From: Hyphomicrobiaceae bacterium UBA7697
Lineage (GTDB): Bacteria > Pseudomonadota > Alphaproteobacteria > Rhizobiales > Methyloligellaceae
Length of the DNA stretch: 64,000 nt
Assembly: GCA_002482645.1 (NCBI GenBank)
Contig: DLGJ01000007.1
Location: 1 to 64,000 of the forward strand
Direction: 5' to 3'
The position numbers were made by a program, and so were the translations under genes. The notes beneath the pieces were generated by a model, which was not told the DNA's origin, ran no database searches, and was given only the letters and a program-made list of their open reading frames with translations. Below are positions 1 through 8,070 of this stretch, in pieces; position 1 is the first letter of the stretch; every line of letters begins with the position of its first letter.

Positions 1-96
1 CGCCGCTTCGACGGCGTCATGTCAACCGTCATGGTCCCAACCGACTATCCAATCCAGCCAGGCGATACTATTTACGTCCTCCAACGCGTGTTCTAA
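1..96 (+). CDS. Polysaccharide export protein (Wza-like), C-terminal fragment
   Basis: An open frame enters from the left edge and stops with TAA at 94-96, leaving 31 residues. The tail reads PGDTIYVLQRVF, which resembles the closing segment of outer-membrane polysaccharide export proteins of the Wza/BexD type, where a PGD-I-V motif precedes the last strand. It lies 46 bp upstream of a glycosyltransferase and heads an exopolysaccharide gene run, which supports the call. Only the end is visible, so signal peptide and SLBB domains cannot be checked. Confidence 0.55.
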   Translation, partial: RRFDGVMSTVMVPTDYPIQPGDTIYVLQRVF

Positions 97-142
97 AGCT
101 CAAGGGGAGATCGACACTCCTCCCTAAGGCGCCGCGTCCCCC

Positions 143-1297
143 GTGAGCTCGAACTTTCGAATCCTGCATTGTTTGCGCGCGCCCGTCGGCGGGCTTTTCC
201 GGCACGTTCACGACCTGGCCCTAGGGCAAGCCGAGCTCGGCGCCGAGGTCGGGATCGTTTGCGATTCCAGCACGGGCAACGAGGCAAGCGATGTCGCGCT
301 CAGCCGGCTCGCCGACAATTGCAGCCTGGGCGTGACCCGGATCGCGATGTCGCGCACGCCCCATCTCAGCGATTGGCGCGTCTACCGGAAGATCGCCAAG
401 CTCGGCCGAACCCTGAACGTTGACGTTCTCCACGGGCACGGCGCCAAGGGCGGCGCCTATGCGCGGCTTGCCGGGCGCGGCCTGCGAAAGAAGAACACGA
501 AAGTGGTCTATACGCCCCATGGCGGCGTCGTCCACTATGCGCCGTCTTCGCTCTCCGGGAAGCTCTATTTCGCCATCGAACGCAAGCTTGCACCGCTCAC
601 GGACGGGTTCATTTTCGAGAGCATGTTCGCCGGGAATCGTTACGCGGAGCTCGTGGGTCGGCCCAAATGCCCGGCACGCGTCGTCTATAATGGCTTGCAG
701 CGGCACGAATTCTACGAGTCGCTTCTCGCCGACGATGCGGCCGACTTCGTCTTCGTGGGCGAATTGCGCAAACTCAAAGGCGTCGACGTGCTGCTGCACG
801 CCCTTGCGGCTCTACGGAAGGTGTCTCCCGCACGCGCGATCATTGTCGGATCGGGGCCGGACGAAAAATATTTCAAGCGCCTCTCCCATAAGTTGGGACT
901 CGGCTCCCAGGTGACCTTCTCGGGACCGCAGCCGGCGCGCACCGCATTCGTCCGGGGGCGCTGCGTGGTGATTCCGTCGCGCGCGGAATCGCTTCCTTAC
1001 ATCCTGCTGGAAGCGGCGGCGGCCCAGATGCCCATCGTCGCCACGAATGTGGGGGGCATTCCGGAAATGATCGGCGATATTCCCATCGCGCTCGTTCCTC
1101 CGGGCGACGTGGACGCGCTCGCGGCACAGCTCGGCGGCTTCATGGCCGATCCCAGGCCATATCTCAGGCGTGCCGCGGAGTTGCAGAAGCATGTTGCGGA
1201 CGTGTTCTCCACGGAAATGATGACGCGCGAGGTCGTGGATTTCTATATTTCCGATCTCGGCGCCGGGCTTCACAAACTGCCCGAAGACGAGGCGTAA
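143..1297 (+). CDS. Glycosyltransferase family 4 protein
   Basis: A 384-residue GT-B fold glycosyltransferase that probably adds a sugar to a lipid-linked exopolysaccharide precursor at the cytoplasmic face. The N-terminal half has the GGLFRHVHDLA acceptor-side glycine loop (about residue 17) and HGHGAKGGAYA (about 97). The C-terminal half has FVGELRKLKGVD (about 204) and the GT4 E-x7-E signature ESLPYILLE followed by ATNVGGIPE (about 281-306). The start is GTG; no ATG with a better ribosome site lies close by. It sits between an export-protein tail and the initiating sugar transferase. The exact donor and acceptor cannot be read from sequence. Confidence 0.85.
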   Translation: MSSNFRILHCLRAPVGGLFRHVHDLALGQAELGAEVGIVCDSSTGNEASDVALSRLADNCSLGVTRIAMSRTPHLSDWRVYRKIAKLGRTLNVDVLHGHGAKGGAYARLAGRGLRKKNTKVVYTPHGGVVHYAPSSLSGKLYFAIERKLAPLTDGFIFESMFAGNRYAELVGRPKCPARVVYNGLQRHEFYESLLADDAADFVFVGELRKLKGVDVLLHALAALRKVSPARAIIVGSGPDEKYFKRLSHKLGLGSQVTFSGPQPARTAFVRGRCVVIPSRAESLPYILLEAAAAQMPIVATNVGGIPEMIGDIPIALVPPGDVDALAAQLGGFMADPRPYLRRAAELQKHVADVFSTEMMTREVVDFYISDLGAGLHKLPEDEA

Positions 1298-1468
1298 ACC
1301 GCGTCTTAACCATGCCGCAAGCGAGGCGCCGCAACGGCGGTCCGCTTCACCGATCTCAAAGCCTCGCCATGGGATAGTCTGCCGGGATTGGTATGAGTGC
1401 CCTCGTGCTTATCGAGCGGCATCGTATCCGCGCGGAGCCTGAGCCGCCGCTTTTGGGATCGAATTGGG

Positions 1469-3016
1469 ATGATCGAGACAGACGCACCGAAGAAACGGCG
1501 CCGGGCGGATCCCGCGGCGCGGGACCGGAGCGCACCCATGCCCTTCCCCGATCGGCGCAAAACGCCGCGGCCGCCGCTCGCGGAAATCCGCCAGGGCGGC
1601 ACCTTGAGGCTTATGCCGCCCGTGGTCGTATCCGGCGCCGTCAGGATCACGGAGCTCTTGCTCATCAGCCTGCTCGGGTTCGGCATCTATCTCGGCTATG
1701 TGGACTATGAAGGCCAGCAGACGCATCTGTTCTACCTGACAGCGATCCTGATCGCGATCCTCGGCTACATGACGATCGCGCAAACGCTCGGGCTCTACCG
1801 CGTCTCCTCGTTCAACGCCTTCGTGCCGGGCTTTACCCGCGTCTTCTTCGCATGGACCGTGGTGATCTCCGGGTTGATGGCCATCGCCTTCTTCACCAAG
1901 GTCAGCGCGGACTTCTCGCGCGTCTGGATCGCGACTTGGTATGCGTCCGGTCTCGGGGTGCTCTTTGTCGAACGCTTGGCCATTTCCTTGTTGGCCAAGA
2001 AATGGCTCAAGGAGGGCCGTCTCTATCGCCGCGCCGTTATTGTGGGCGGCGGACCGGAAGCGGAACACCTCATCAAGGCTCTGGAAGCCTCGGCCAATGC
2101 CGATATCCGCATCGTCGGTATTTTCGACGACCGCGGTCCCGACCGGGTCGGCCCGATCGTCGCAGGCTATCCGAAGCTCGGCAATGTCAGCGATCTGGTC
2201 GAATACGCCCGGGGCTCGCGGCTCGATATCATCATCGTCACCCTCCCGATCAGCGCGGAACGGCGGCTGCTCCACCTTCTGAAAAAACTCTGGGTACTGC
2301 CGGTCGACATCCGTCTCTCGGCCCAGTCGAACCCGCTTCGTTTCCGGCCGCGAACCTATTCGTATATCGGCAACGTCCCCTTTATCGACATCGCCGACAA
2401 GCCCATCGCGAATTGGGACGTGGTCAAGAAATGGGTGTTCGACAAGACCGTCGCGTTGCTGGCGATCGTCTTTCTGGCGCCGGTGATGGCGGTCATCGCG
2501 ATCGCGGTCAAACTGGATTCGAAGGGGCCGATTCTGTTCCGGCAGAAGCGGCTCGGGTTCAACAACGAGCCGATCGACATCCTCAAGTTCCGGACGATGT
2601 ATGCCCATGCGACGGACGCTCAGGCTTCGAAGCTCGTGACGAGAGACGACCCGCGCGTGACCCGCGTCGGCCGGTTCCTGCGCCGGGCCAGCCTCGACGA
2701 ACTTCCGCAGTTCTTCAACGTGCTCAAGGGCGATCTTTCCTTGGTCGGCCCGCGCCCGCACGCGGTCAAGGCCAAGGCCGCCGACAAGCTTTATCAGGAC
2801 GCCGTGGACGGATATTTCGCGCGGCACAGGGTGAAGCCGGGCGTCACGGGCTGGGCCCAGATCAACGGCTGGCGCGGCGAGACCGACACCGAAGAAAAGA
2901 TCGAGCGCCGCGTCGAGCACGATCTCTATTACATCGAGAACTGGTCCGTGACATTCGACCTCTACATCCTCCTGATGACGCCATTCGCCCTGCTGAAGGG
3001 CGAGAACGCCTTCTGA
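1469..3016 (+). CDS. Undecaprenyl-phosphate sugar phosphotransferase (WcaJ/PssY-type)
   Basis: Transfers a sugar-1-phosphate to undecaprenyl phosphate, the first step of exopolysaccharide repeat-unit synthesis, at the inner membrane. The N-terminal half has four hydrophobic segments, then a Rossmann-like domain opening with VIVGGGPEAEHL. The C-terminal catalytic half has a membrane segment followed by GPILFRQKRLG, KFRTM, RRASLDELPQ, LSLVGPRPHA and GVTGWAQINGWRG, all hallmarks of the bacterial sugar transferase family. The open frame extends to a GTG at 1397; I chose the ATG at 1469 because the upstream 24 codons resemble nothing, but neither start has a strong Shine-Dalgarno. The next gene starts 10 bp downstream. 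Confidence 0.9.
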   Translation: MIETDAPKKRRRADPAARDRSAPMPFPDRRKTPRPPLAEIRQGGTLRLMPPVVVSGAVRITELLLISLLGFGIYLGYVDYEGQQTHLFYLTAILIAILGYMTIAQTLGLYRVSSFNAFVPGFTRVFFAWTVVISGLMAIAFFTKVSADFSRVWIATWYASGLGVLFVERLAISLLAKKWLKEGRLYRRAVIVGGGPEAEHLIKALEASANADIRIVGIFDDRGPDRVGPIVAGYPKLGNVSDLVEYARGSRLDIIIVTLPISAERRLLHLLKKLWVLPVDIRLSAQSNPLRFRPRTYSYIGNVPFIDIADKPIANWDVVKKWVFDKTVALLAIVFLAPVMAVIAIAVKLDSKGPILFRQKRLGFNNEPIDILKFRTMYAHATDAQASKLVTRDDPRVTRVGRFLRRASLDELPQFFNVLKGDLSLVGPRPHAVKAKAADKLYQDAVDGYFARHRVKPGVTGWAQINGWRGETDTEEKIERRVEHDLYYIENWSVTFDLYILLMTPFALLKGENAF

Positions 3017-3026
3017 GGACGCGTCG

Positions 3027-4337
3027 ATGTCGGTGACCTATGACGGGATGAAGTTCGGTTCGGCCGCTCCGGCGCGGGAGGCCGATACGCGGCGAAGTCA
3101 TATCCGGCCCGGCTTCAAACGTCTGGCGCGGATCTATCTTTGGATCGTCGTCGCGAGCGGCTGCGTGGTTTACGTGGAGCCCGCGCCCTACGACGCATTG
3201 CTCCTCGGGGCCGTGTTCGTGCTGCCCGTCGCTGGCCTCGTCACCCTGTCCCGGACGCTCGCCGTCTATTTGATCCTGCTTTGCGGCATCGCCGCCGGCG
3301 GCTATGTGGCGGCGACCCAGGCCGGGATCTTCGACGTGCCCGCGAAGCACGTGACCATCACGCTCTATCTTGCCCTCACTTCCGTGGTGCTTGCAGGCTT
3401 TGTCGCCAACAACCCGGTCCCGCATGCCCGCTTGATCATGTCGGCCTATGTCGCCGCGGCATTGGTTGCCTCGATCGCCGCGCTGATCGGCTATTTCAAT
3501 ATCGTGCCTTCGTTGCACGATATCCTGACCGAGTTCGGGCGCGCGCGCGGGACCTTCAAGGATCCGAACGTCCTCGGTGCATTTCTCGTGCCCGCCGTGC
3601 TCTACGTCCTCAACGACGTGCTCACGGCCCGGCCCGCACGCGCCCTCTTTTGGAGTCCGCTCTTGGCGGTGCTGGTTCTCGCCACGCTGCTGAGCTTCTC
3701 CCGCGGCGCTTGGATCAATCTTCTGGTGGGCCTCATCGTCTACGGCTTTTTCGCGTTCTCATTGTCCAGGAGCAATCGCCAGCGCATCAAGCTCCTGTTC
3801 TGTGCGGTCCTGGCCGGCGTCGTCGCCGTGGGAGCTTTGGCCGCGGTCCAGACGATCCCGCAGGTCTCCGAGCGGCTGAGCGAGCGGGCGTCGTTCGAAC
3901 AATCCTATGACGTCGGGCCCGAAGGCCGCTTCGGCGGTCAAAAGAAAGCCGCGGGCCTTGTCGCCGAACATCCGCTCGGGATCGGCGCGCTCGAGTTCTC
4001 CCGCCTCTACCACCCCGAGGACGTGCATCAGGTCTATCTGAACATGTATCTGAACACGGGCTGGTTCGGTGGGACGCTCTATCTGCTGTTGGTGGCGGCG
4101 ACGACCGTGCTTGGATTGAAGTTCGCCATTCGCGACCGTGACGGCCGGGGATATGGCGCAATCCTCATGGCGGCCTTCCTCGGGATGGCGGTCGAAGGCA
4201 TGGTGGTCGACACGGACCACTGGCGGCACTTCTATCTGATCGTGGCCGTGATCTGGGGCATGGCGGCGGCACGCCGTCCGGATCCCGAGGCTCACGCAAA
4301 AAGAAAGCCCCGGACGGGGGGCACCGGGGCTTTCTGA
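3027..4337 (+). CDS. O-antigen ligase / polymerase-like membrane protein
   Basis: A 436-residue protein with about ten hydrophobic segments and a Wzy_C-like core: SFSRGAWINLLVG, then a long extracytoplasmic loop, then HPLGIGALEFSRLYHPED and HQVYLNMYLNTGWFGG. Such proteins polymerise or ligate lipid-linked glycan units on the periplasmic side. It begins 10 bp after the initiating sugar transferase, so the two are surely co-transcribed. The last dozen codons coincide with the terminator stem of a likely minus-strand small RNA, so the extreme C-terminus (KPRTGGTGAF) may owe its sequence to RNA structure. Polymerase and ligase cannot be separated by eye. Confidence 0.85.
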   Translation: MSVTYDGMKFGSAAPAREADTRRSHIRPGFKRLARIYLWIVVASGCVVYVEPAPYDALLLGAVFVLPVAGLVTLSRTLAVYLILLCGIAAGGYVAATQAGIFDVPAKHVTITLYLALTSVVLAGFVANNPVPHARLIMSAYVAAALVASIAALIGYFNIVPSLHDILTEFGRARGTFKDPNVLGAFLVPAVLYVLNDVLTARPARALFWSPLLAVLVLATLLSFSRGAWINLLVGLIVYGFFAFSLSRSNRQRIKLLFCAVLAGVVAVGALAAVQTIPQVSERLSERASFEQSYDVGPEGRFGGQKKAAGLVAEHPLGIGALEFSRLYHPEDVHQVYLNMYLNTGWFGGTLYLLLVAATTVLGLKFAIRDRDGRGYGAILMAAFLGMAVEGMVVDTDHWRHFYLIVAVIWGMAAARRPDPEAHAKRKPRTGGTGAF

Positions 4338-4389
4338 ATCGGTTCCTGTTTGGGGGGGAACCAGGACGGAGGAGGGAAACTCCGTCTGT
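4298..4389 (-). ncRNA. Probable three-hairpin small RNA with C-rich loops
   Basis: Read on the minus strand, three hairpins follow one another. Hairpin 1 has arms 4380-4386 and 4365-4371 (GACGGAG/CTCCGTC) with a UUUCCCUC loop. Hairpin 2 has arms 4357-4362 and 4341-4346 (GGTTCC/GGAACC) with loop CCCCCAAACA. Hairpin 3 is an 11-bp stem (4324-4334 with 4303-4313) with loop TGCCCCCCGT, and it runs straight into TTTTT at 4302-4298, a standard intrinsic terminator. A promoter of good quality lies just upstream. C-rich loops with CCUCC motifs are typical of alphaproteobacterial anti-Shine-Dalgarno sRNAs (alpha-r14 and 'cuckoo' types). Family membership is inference; the structure and terminator are visible directly. 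Confidence 0.6.
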
Positions 4390-4396
4390 GCGACCG

Positions 4397-4425
4397 ATAA
4401 TAGCACCGAAGGCCGTTTCTCAAAA
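4397..4425 (-). promoter_or_regulatory. Predicted sigma-70 promoter of the small RNA
   Basis: On the minus strand a -35 box TTTTGA (4420-4425) and a -10 box TATTAT (4397-4402) are separated by 17 bp. Initiation would fall near 4389-4390, directly before the first hairpin of the predicted sRNA. Confidence 0.5.
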
Positions 4426-4765
4426 ATGACAAATTCGTGTTGGCGCGCCGTCCTCGATCCCGGAAGCGCTGTCACCCGTTTGCAACACGGGGCGAAGGTT
4501 TGTCGACAAAGTCGGGCACTGCCCGATATTCGCCCAGATTGACTCCGTAAGATGCCTCTCGACGCGCGTTGACGCGGGGGCACGAGGGAAACGGAGGGAG
4601 CCTTGTCACACCGGCAGGGCTTCTTCTGTTTGTAACGTTCGATTTCCTTCCGGCCGGCAAATCCGATCCTGACAACCGAGCAAATCCGCACGCCGCCACG
4701 GTCTCAGCCACGGTCTCAGCCATGGCTCGGCCGTCGCAAGAGGCCGTGTTCCGCCTGTTTTCTGA

Positions 4766-4822
4766 GGGGCTGTTTTCTTGAGGCTGTTTTCTTGAGGCTG
4801 TTTTCTTGAGGCTGTTTTCTTG
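4766..4822. repeat. Four tandem copies of a 14-bp repeat
   Basis: The unit AGGCTGTTTTCTTG is repeated head to tail at 4781-4794, 4795-4808 and 4809-4822, with a first copy (4766-4780) that begins GGGG. The array ends 8 bp before the encoded CCA of tRNA-Pro. Apart from the sRNA, its promoter and this array, I see no gene between 4338 and 4830. A short doublet of CGGTCTCAGCCA also occurs near 4699-4722. Confidence 0.85.
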
Positions 4823-4830
4823 GGGGAAAG

Positions 4831-4908
4831 TGGTCGGAGCGGGGAGATTTGAACTCCCGACCCCCGGTCCCCCAGACCGGTGCGCTAACCGGGCTGCGCT
4901 ACGCTCCG
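4831..4908 (-). tRNA. tRNA-Pro (anticodon GGG)
   Basis: The minus strand folds into a full cloverleaf. The acceptor CGGAGCG pairs with CGCTCCG, the D arm is GCGC/GCGC, the anticodon stem CCGGT/ACCGG encloses CTGGGGG (anticodon GGG), and the T arm is GGGAG/CTCCC with TTCAAAT. Discriminator A and an encoded CCA (4831-4833) follow. It lies 72 bp downstream of the merR-like gene and could be read from its own promoter or by read-through. Confidence 0.97.
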
Positions 4909-4980
4909 ACGATTGGCATTGGGCGACCTGCATATACCGGTTCGCCCTCAAGAAACAAGGGAAAGCGTGCCGTTCCGTGC

Positions 4981-5427
4981 TCAGTCCTGTGTGGCGGCAG
5001 CGGCAAGAATTTGCCGGCACGTCTCGAGTTCGTCGAGGACCGCACCGAGATCGTCATCCATCGATCCCACTTCGTGCGCGCTCGCGCCCCGCGCCGCGTC
5101 GGCGGCAACGTCGGGGATTTCCGGCGCCACACCCTCGTCCGTGCCGGACTCCGCGCCCAAGCCCTGATACTCCATCACATAGCGCGGCCCATGCTCGCGC
5201 AAGATTTTCTGGACGCCGCGAATGGTATAACCGTCGCTGTAGAGCAGGAGGCGGATGCCACGCAGCAGCGCCACGTCTTCGGGGCGGTAGTAGCGCCGTC
5301 CCCCGCCGCGCTTCATCGGCTTCAACTGCGCGAACTTGGCTTCCCAAAACCGCAGGACGTGCTTGGGAACGTCCAATTCGTCCGCGACTTCGCTGATTGT
5401 GCGAAAGGCCTCAGGCGCCTTTTCCAA
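4981..5427 (-). CDS. MerR family transcriptional regulator
   Basis: A 148-residue DNA-binding protein with an N-terminal winged helix (FRTISEVADELDVPKHVLRFWE, about residues 8-29, then RRYYRPEDVALLRGI). The HVLRFWE recognition region is the form seen in the MerR-like gene that follows ihfA in many alphaproteobacteria. The C-terminal part is acidic and lacks the cysteines of metal-sensing MerR proteins, so a metal or redox ligand is not indicated. It begins 30 bp after ihfA on the same strand, so co-expression is likely. Its target is unknown. Confidence 0.88.
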   Translation of the reverse strand: MEKAPEAFRTISEVADELDVPKHVLRFWEAKFAQLKPMKRGGGRRYYRPEDVALLRGIRLLLYSDGYTIRGVQKILREHGPRYVMEYQGLGAESGTDEGVAPEIPDVAADAARGASAHEVGSMDDDLGAVLDELETCRQILAAAATQD

Positions 5428-5457
5428 CGCGCTTCTCCAGGTGGTACTCGGGCTCGA

Positions 5458-5775
5458 CTAGTCGGTCGACTCGTTTCCGGACAGGGACTCGTTGATCCGC
5501 TGCTTCATGATATTGCTAGCCCGGAATACTAGCACACGCCGCGGCGTAATCGGCACTTCCTGGCCGGTTTTCGGATTGCGCCCGACGCGTTCGCCTTTTT
5601 CGCGAATGCCAAAGGATCCGAATGACGACAGCTTGACCGCATCGCCGCGCTCCAAGCTCGAAACGATCTCGCGCAGCACCAGCTCCACGATCTCGGCCGA
5701 TTCATTTCTTGGCAGACCAACTTTTTGGAAGACGGCTTCCGCAAGGTCCGCACGCGTCAATGTCTTTCCGCCCAT
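5458..5775 (-). CDS. ihfA: Integration host factor subunit alpha
   Basis: A 105-residue DNA-bending protein that forms a heterodimer with IhfB, used in replication, transcription and site-specific recombination. The family core is intact: TRADLAEAVFQKVGLPRNESAEIVE at the N-terminus, KLSSFGSFGIREKGERVGRNPKTG, and the DNA-intercalating arm GRNPKTGQEVPI followed by RRVLVFRAS. The length is normal for IhfA. It lies between fabH and the MerR regulator, an arrangement found in many alphaproteobacteria. Confidence 0.96.
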   Translation of the reverse strand: MGGKTLTRADLAEAVFQKVGLPRNESAEIVELVLREIVSSLERGDAVKLSSFGSFGIREKGERVGRNPKTGQEVPITPRRVLVFRASNIMKQRINESLSGNESTD

Positions 5776-5907
5776 CGTCTGTCAGCTCCCCCAAAGTCGC
5801 TGGACGAGCCGGGATGCTAGCCGAGCGAGTAACCACGGGTCAATTGCCCGGACGATCAAATTCCTGATTTAGCGTCATAATCTCGCTAGGTGTGGCATTC
5901 GCGGCAC

Positions 5908-6885
5908 TCACCAGCGGATTAGCAACGCCCCCCAAGTGAAGCCGCCACCCATGGCTTCCAATAGCACTAGGTGGTCTTTCTGGATGCGGCCGTCCGCGCA
6001 TGCCGTCATCAAGGCGAGCGGAATAGATGCTGCCGACGTATTGGCATGTTTATCGACGGTCATGACGACGCGTTCACGTGGCAGCCCAAGTTTTCGCGCA
6101 GCTCCGTCCAAGATGCGCTTGTTGGCTTGGTGAGGGACGAACCAGTCTATGTCCGATGGGTCGTACCCTGCCTTCTGCAAAGTTTCCAAAATAACATCGC
6201 TAATCTTGGTAACCGCATGGCGGAAAACTTCCGGTCCATCCATCCGGAGGTATCCGACCGTGCCCGTGGAGGACGGGCCGCCATCGACATACAGCTTGTC
6301 CCGGTAACGCCCGTCGGACCGCAACGTGGTCGCGAGTATGCCCCTGTCCGTCAAGGCGCCGTTGAGCTTTTGCGCCTCGATCACGAGTGCCCCGGCGCCG
6401 TCGCCGAACAGGACGCAGGTCGACCGGTCCTCCCAGTCCAGAATGCGCGAGAAGGCCTCCGCGCCCACGACCAGCGCGCGCTTGAACTGCCCGCTCTTCA
6501 GGTAATTGTCCGCCGTGGCGAGGGCAAACACGAACCCCGAGCACACGGCCTGCACATCGAATGCGGCGCCGTCCGTAATCCCCAGCTCCGCCTGGATCGT
6601 CACCGCCGTCGCCGGGAAGGTCTGATCGGGCGTCGAGGTGGCGAGGACAATCAGATCGATATCGGTGGCATCGAGCCCCGCGTCCGCAAGGGCGCGCTTC
6701 GCCGCCTCGATGGCCATGGTCGACGTGAGTTCGCCATCGGCCACGATGCGGCGCTCCCGAATGCCGGTCCGGGCCGCGATCCACTCGTCGGACGTGTCGA
6801 CCAGTTCGGTCAGATCCGCATTGGTGACAATTCTGTCGGGCAAATAGCCGCCGACACCTCTCACCACTGACCGCAAATTGGACAA
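5908..6885 (-). CDS. fabH: 3-oxoacyl-[acyl-carrier-protein] synthase III
   Basis: Starts fatty-acid synthesis by condensing acetyl-CoA with malonyl-ACP in the cytoplasm. The 325-residue thiolase-fold protein shows the full catalytic triad: cysteine in AVCSGF (about residue 113), histidine in VPHQANKRI (about 253) and asparagine in DKHANTSAAS (about 283). The CoA/substrate region DEWIAARTGIRERR is also present. It lies 17 bp after plsX on the same strand, which groups acyl-chain initiation with phospholipid synthesis. Start ATG at 6885; length is typical. Confidence 0.97.
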   Translation of the reverse strand: MSNLRSVVRGVGGYLPDRIVTNADLTELVDTSDEWIAARTGIRERRIVADGELTSTMAIEAAKRALADAGLDATDIDLIVLATSTPDQTFPATAVTIQAELGITDGAAFDVQAVCSGFVFALATADNYLKSGQFKRALVVGAEAFSRILDWEDRSTCVLFGDGAGALVIEAQKLNGALTDRGILATTLRSDGRYRDKLYVDGGPSSTGTVGYLRMDGPEVFRHAVTKISDVILETLQKAGYDPSDIDWFVPHQANKRILDGAARKLGLPRERVVMTVDKHANTSAASIPLALMTACADGRIQKDHLVLLEAMGGGFTWGALLIRW

Positions 6886-6902
6886 AAGATCTACTCCGCC
6901 CC

Positions 6903-7946
6903 CTACGCCGCGCCGTCCAGTTCGAGCTTGTCGTGATATTGCGCGATATCGTCGCCAAGCCGTTTTACGACGCCGCTGGACGCCATCTCGTAAGCCAGGT
7001 CGATGGCACTCGCGAAGCCCGTCGCATCCGTTCCACCGTGGCTCTTCACGACAATCCCGTTCAGTCCGAGGAAAATTCCGCCATTGAGCTGCCTGGGGTC
7101 CATTTTTTCCTTCAAGGCCTGGAACGCGCCCTGAGCAAGGACCGCGCCGAGACGAGAGAGGATCGACTGGCTCATGGCGGCCCGAAGATATTGAGCGATT
7201 TGCTTAGCCGTTCCCTCGGCGGTCTTCAAGGCGATGTTCCCGGTATAGCCGTCGGTCACCACGACATCCACCGTGCCATGGCCGATGTCGTTTCCTTCGA
7301 TGAACCCGTGATAGCGGATGGGCAATGGGGCCGATTTCAGCAAGGCCGCGGCCTCGCGGATCTGCTCGACGCCCTTGACCTCTTCCACGCCGATATTGAG
7401 GAGCCCGATCGACGGCTTGTCCATGCCTAGAAGTGCCCGGGCCATGGCGCCGCCCATCAGAGCGAATTCCACCAATTGGCGGGTGTCGGCCCCGACATTG
7501 GCACCGACATCGAGGACGATGCACTCGGCGTCGACCGTCGGCCAGATCGCGGCGATGGCCGGCCGGTCGATCCCCTTGATCGTCTTCAAGCAGAATTTGG
7601 CCATGGCCATGAGCGCACCGGTGTTTCCGGCGGAGACCACGGAGTCGGCCTGCCCGTCGCGTACCGCTTGGATCGCCAGCCACATGCTGGACTTCCAGCG
7701 TCCATTCCGGAGCGCCTGGCTCGGCTTGGCATCCATGGCGATCGCGATGTCGGAATGCACGATCTCGGACTTTGCCGCGAGATCCGGATGATTCTTTAGT
7801 TCGGCGGCGATTTGGTCCCGGTCCCCAACCATGATGAAGCGCATGTTGGGATGCCGGACGAGGGCAATGGCCGCCGCCGGAATGACCACGCTGGGACCGT
7901 GATCCCCGCCCATGGCGTCGAGCGCTATGGTGACTGGATCCCCCAT
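6903..7946 (-). CDS. plsX: Phosphate acyltransferase PlsX
   Basis: Makes acyl-phosphate from acyl-ACP, the donor for PlsY in phosphatidic acid synthesis. It is a peripheral membrane protein. The 347 residues begin with the diagnostic IALDAMGGDHGP and contain SVVSAGNTGALMAMA, GANVGADTRQLVEFA, LLNIGVEEVKG and GFIEGNDI, all family signatures. It is located directly upstream of fabH. In many proteobacteria rpmF precedes plsX; here the 124 bp before plsX hold no rpmF-like frame. Confidence 0.97.
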   Translation of the reverse strand: MGDPVTIALDAMGGDHGPSVVIPAAAIALVRHPNMRFIMVGDRDQIAAELKNHPDLAAKSEIVHSDIAIAMDAKPSQALRNGRWKSSMWLAIQAVRDGQADSVVSAGNTGALMAMAKFCLKTIKGIDRPAIAAIWPTVDAECIVLDVGANVGADTRQLVEFALMGGAMARALLGMDKPSIGLLNIGVEEVKGVEQIREAAALLKSAPLPIRYHGFIEGNDIGHGTVDVVVTDGYTGNIALKTAEGTAKQIAQYLRAAMSQSILSRLGAVLAQGAFQALKEKMDPRQLNGGIFLGLNGIVVKSHGGTDATGFASAIDLAYEMASSGVVKRLGDDIAQYHDKLELDGAA

Positions 7947-8070
7947 GCTCCACTACCGATCTGAAAGACCAAGCCCGGCGATGGCTCGCCGAGGCACCCC
8001 CGGAAACCGACCCCGAATAGACGCAAACACCGGCCAGTGACAACCTGATTTTGTAACCGAATGAACCAAC

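Noticed and set aside
1409..2920. 503-codon minus-strand frame opposite the sugar transferase gene
   Set aside because: Composition is of antisense type and the plus-strand protein has all family motifs.
4766..4822. The 14-bp repeats considered as a CRISPR array
   Set aside because: Units are directly adjacent with no spacers, and no cas gene is in the window.
4472..5020. 182-codon minus-strand frame across tRNA-Pro
   Set aside because: It passes through the tRNA and the 14-bp repeats; no family pattern is visible.
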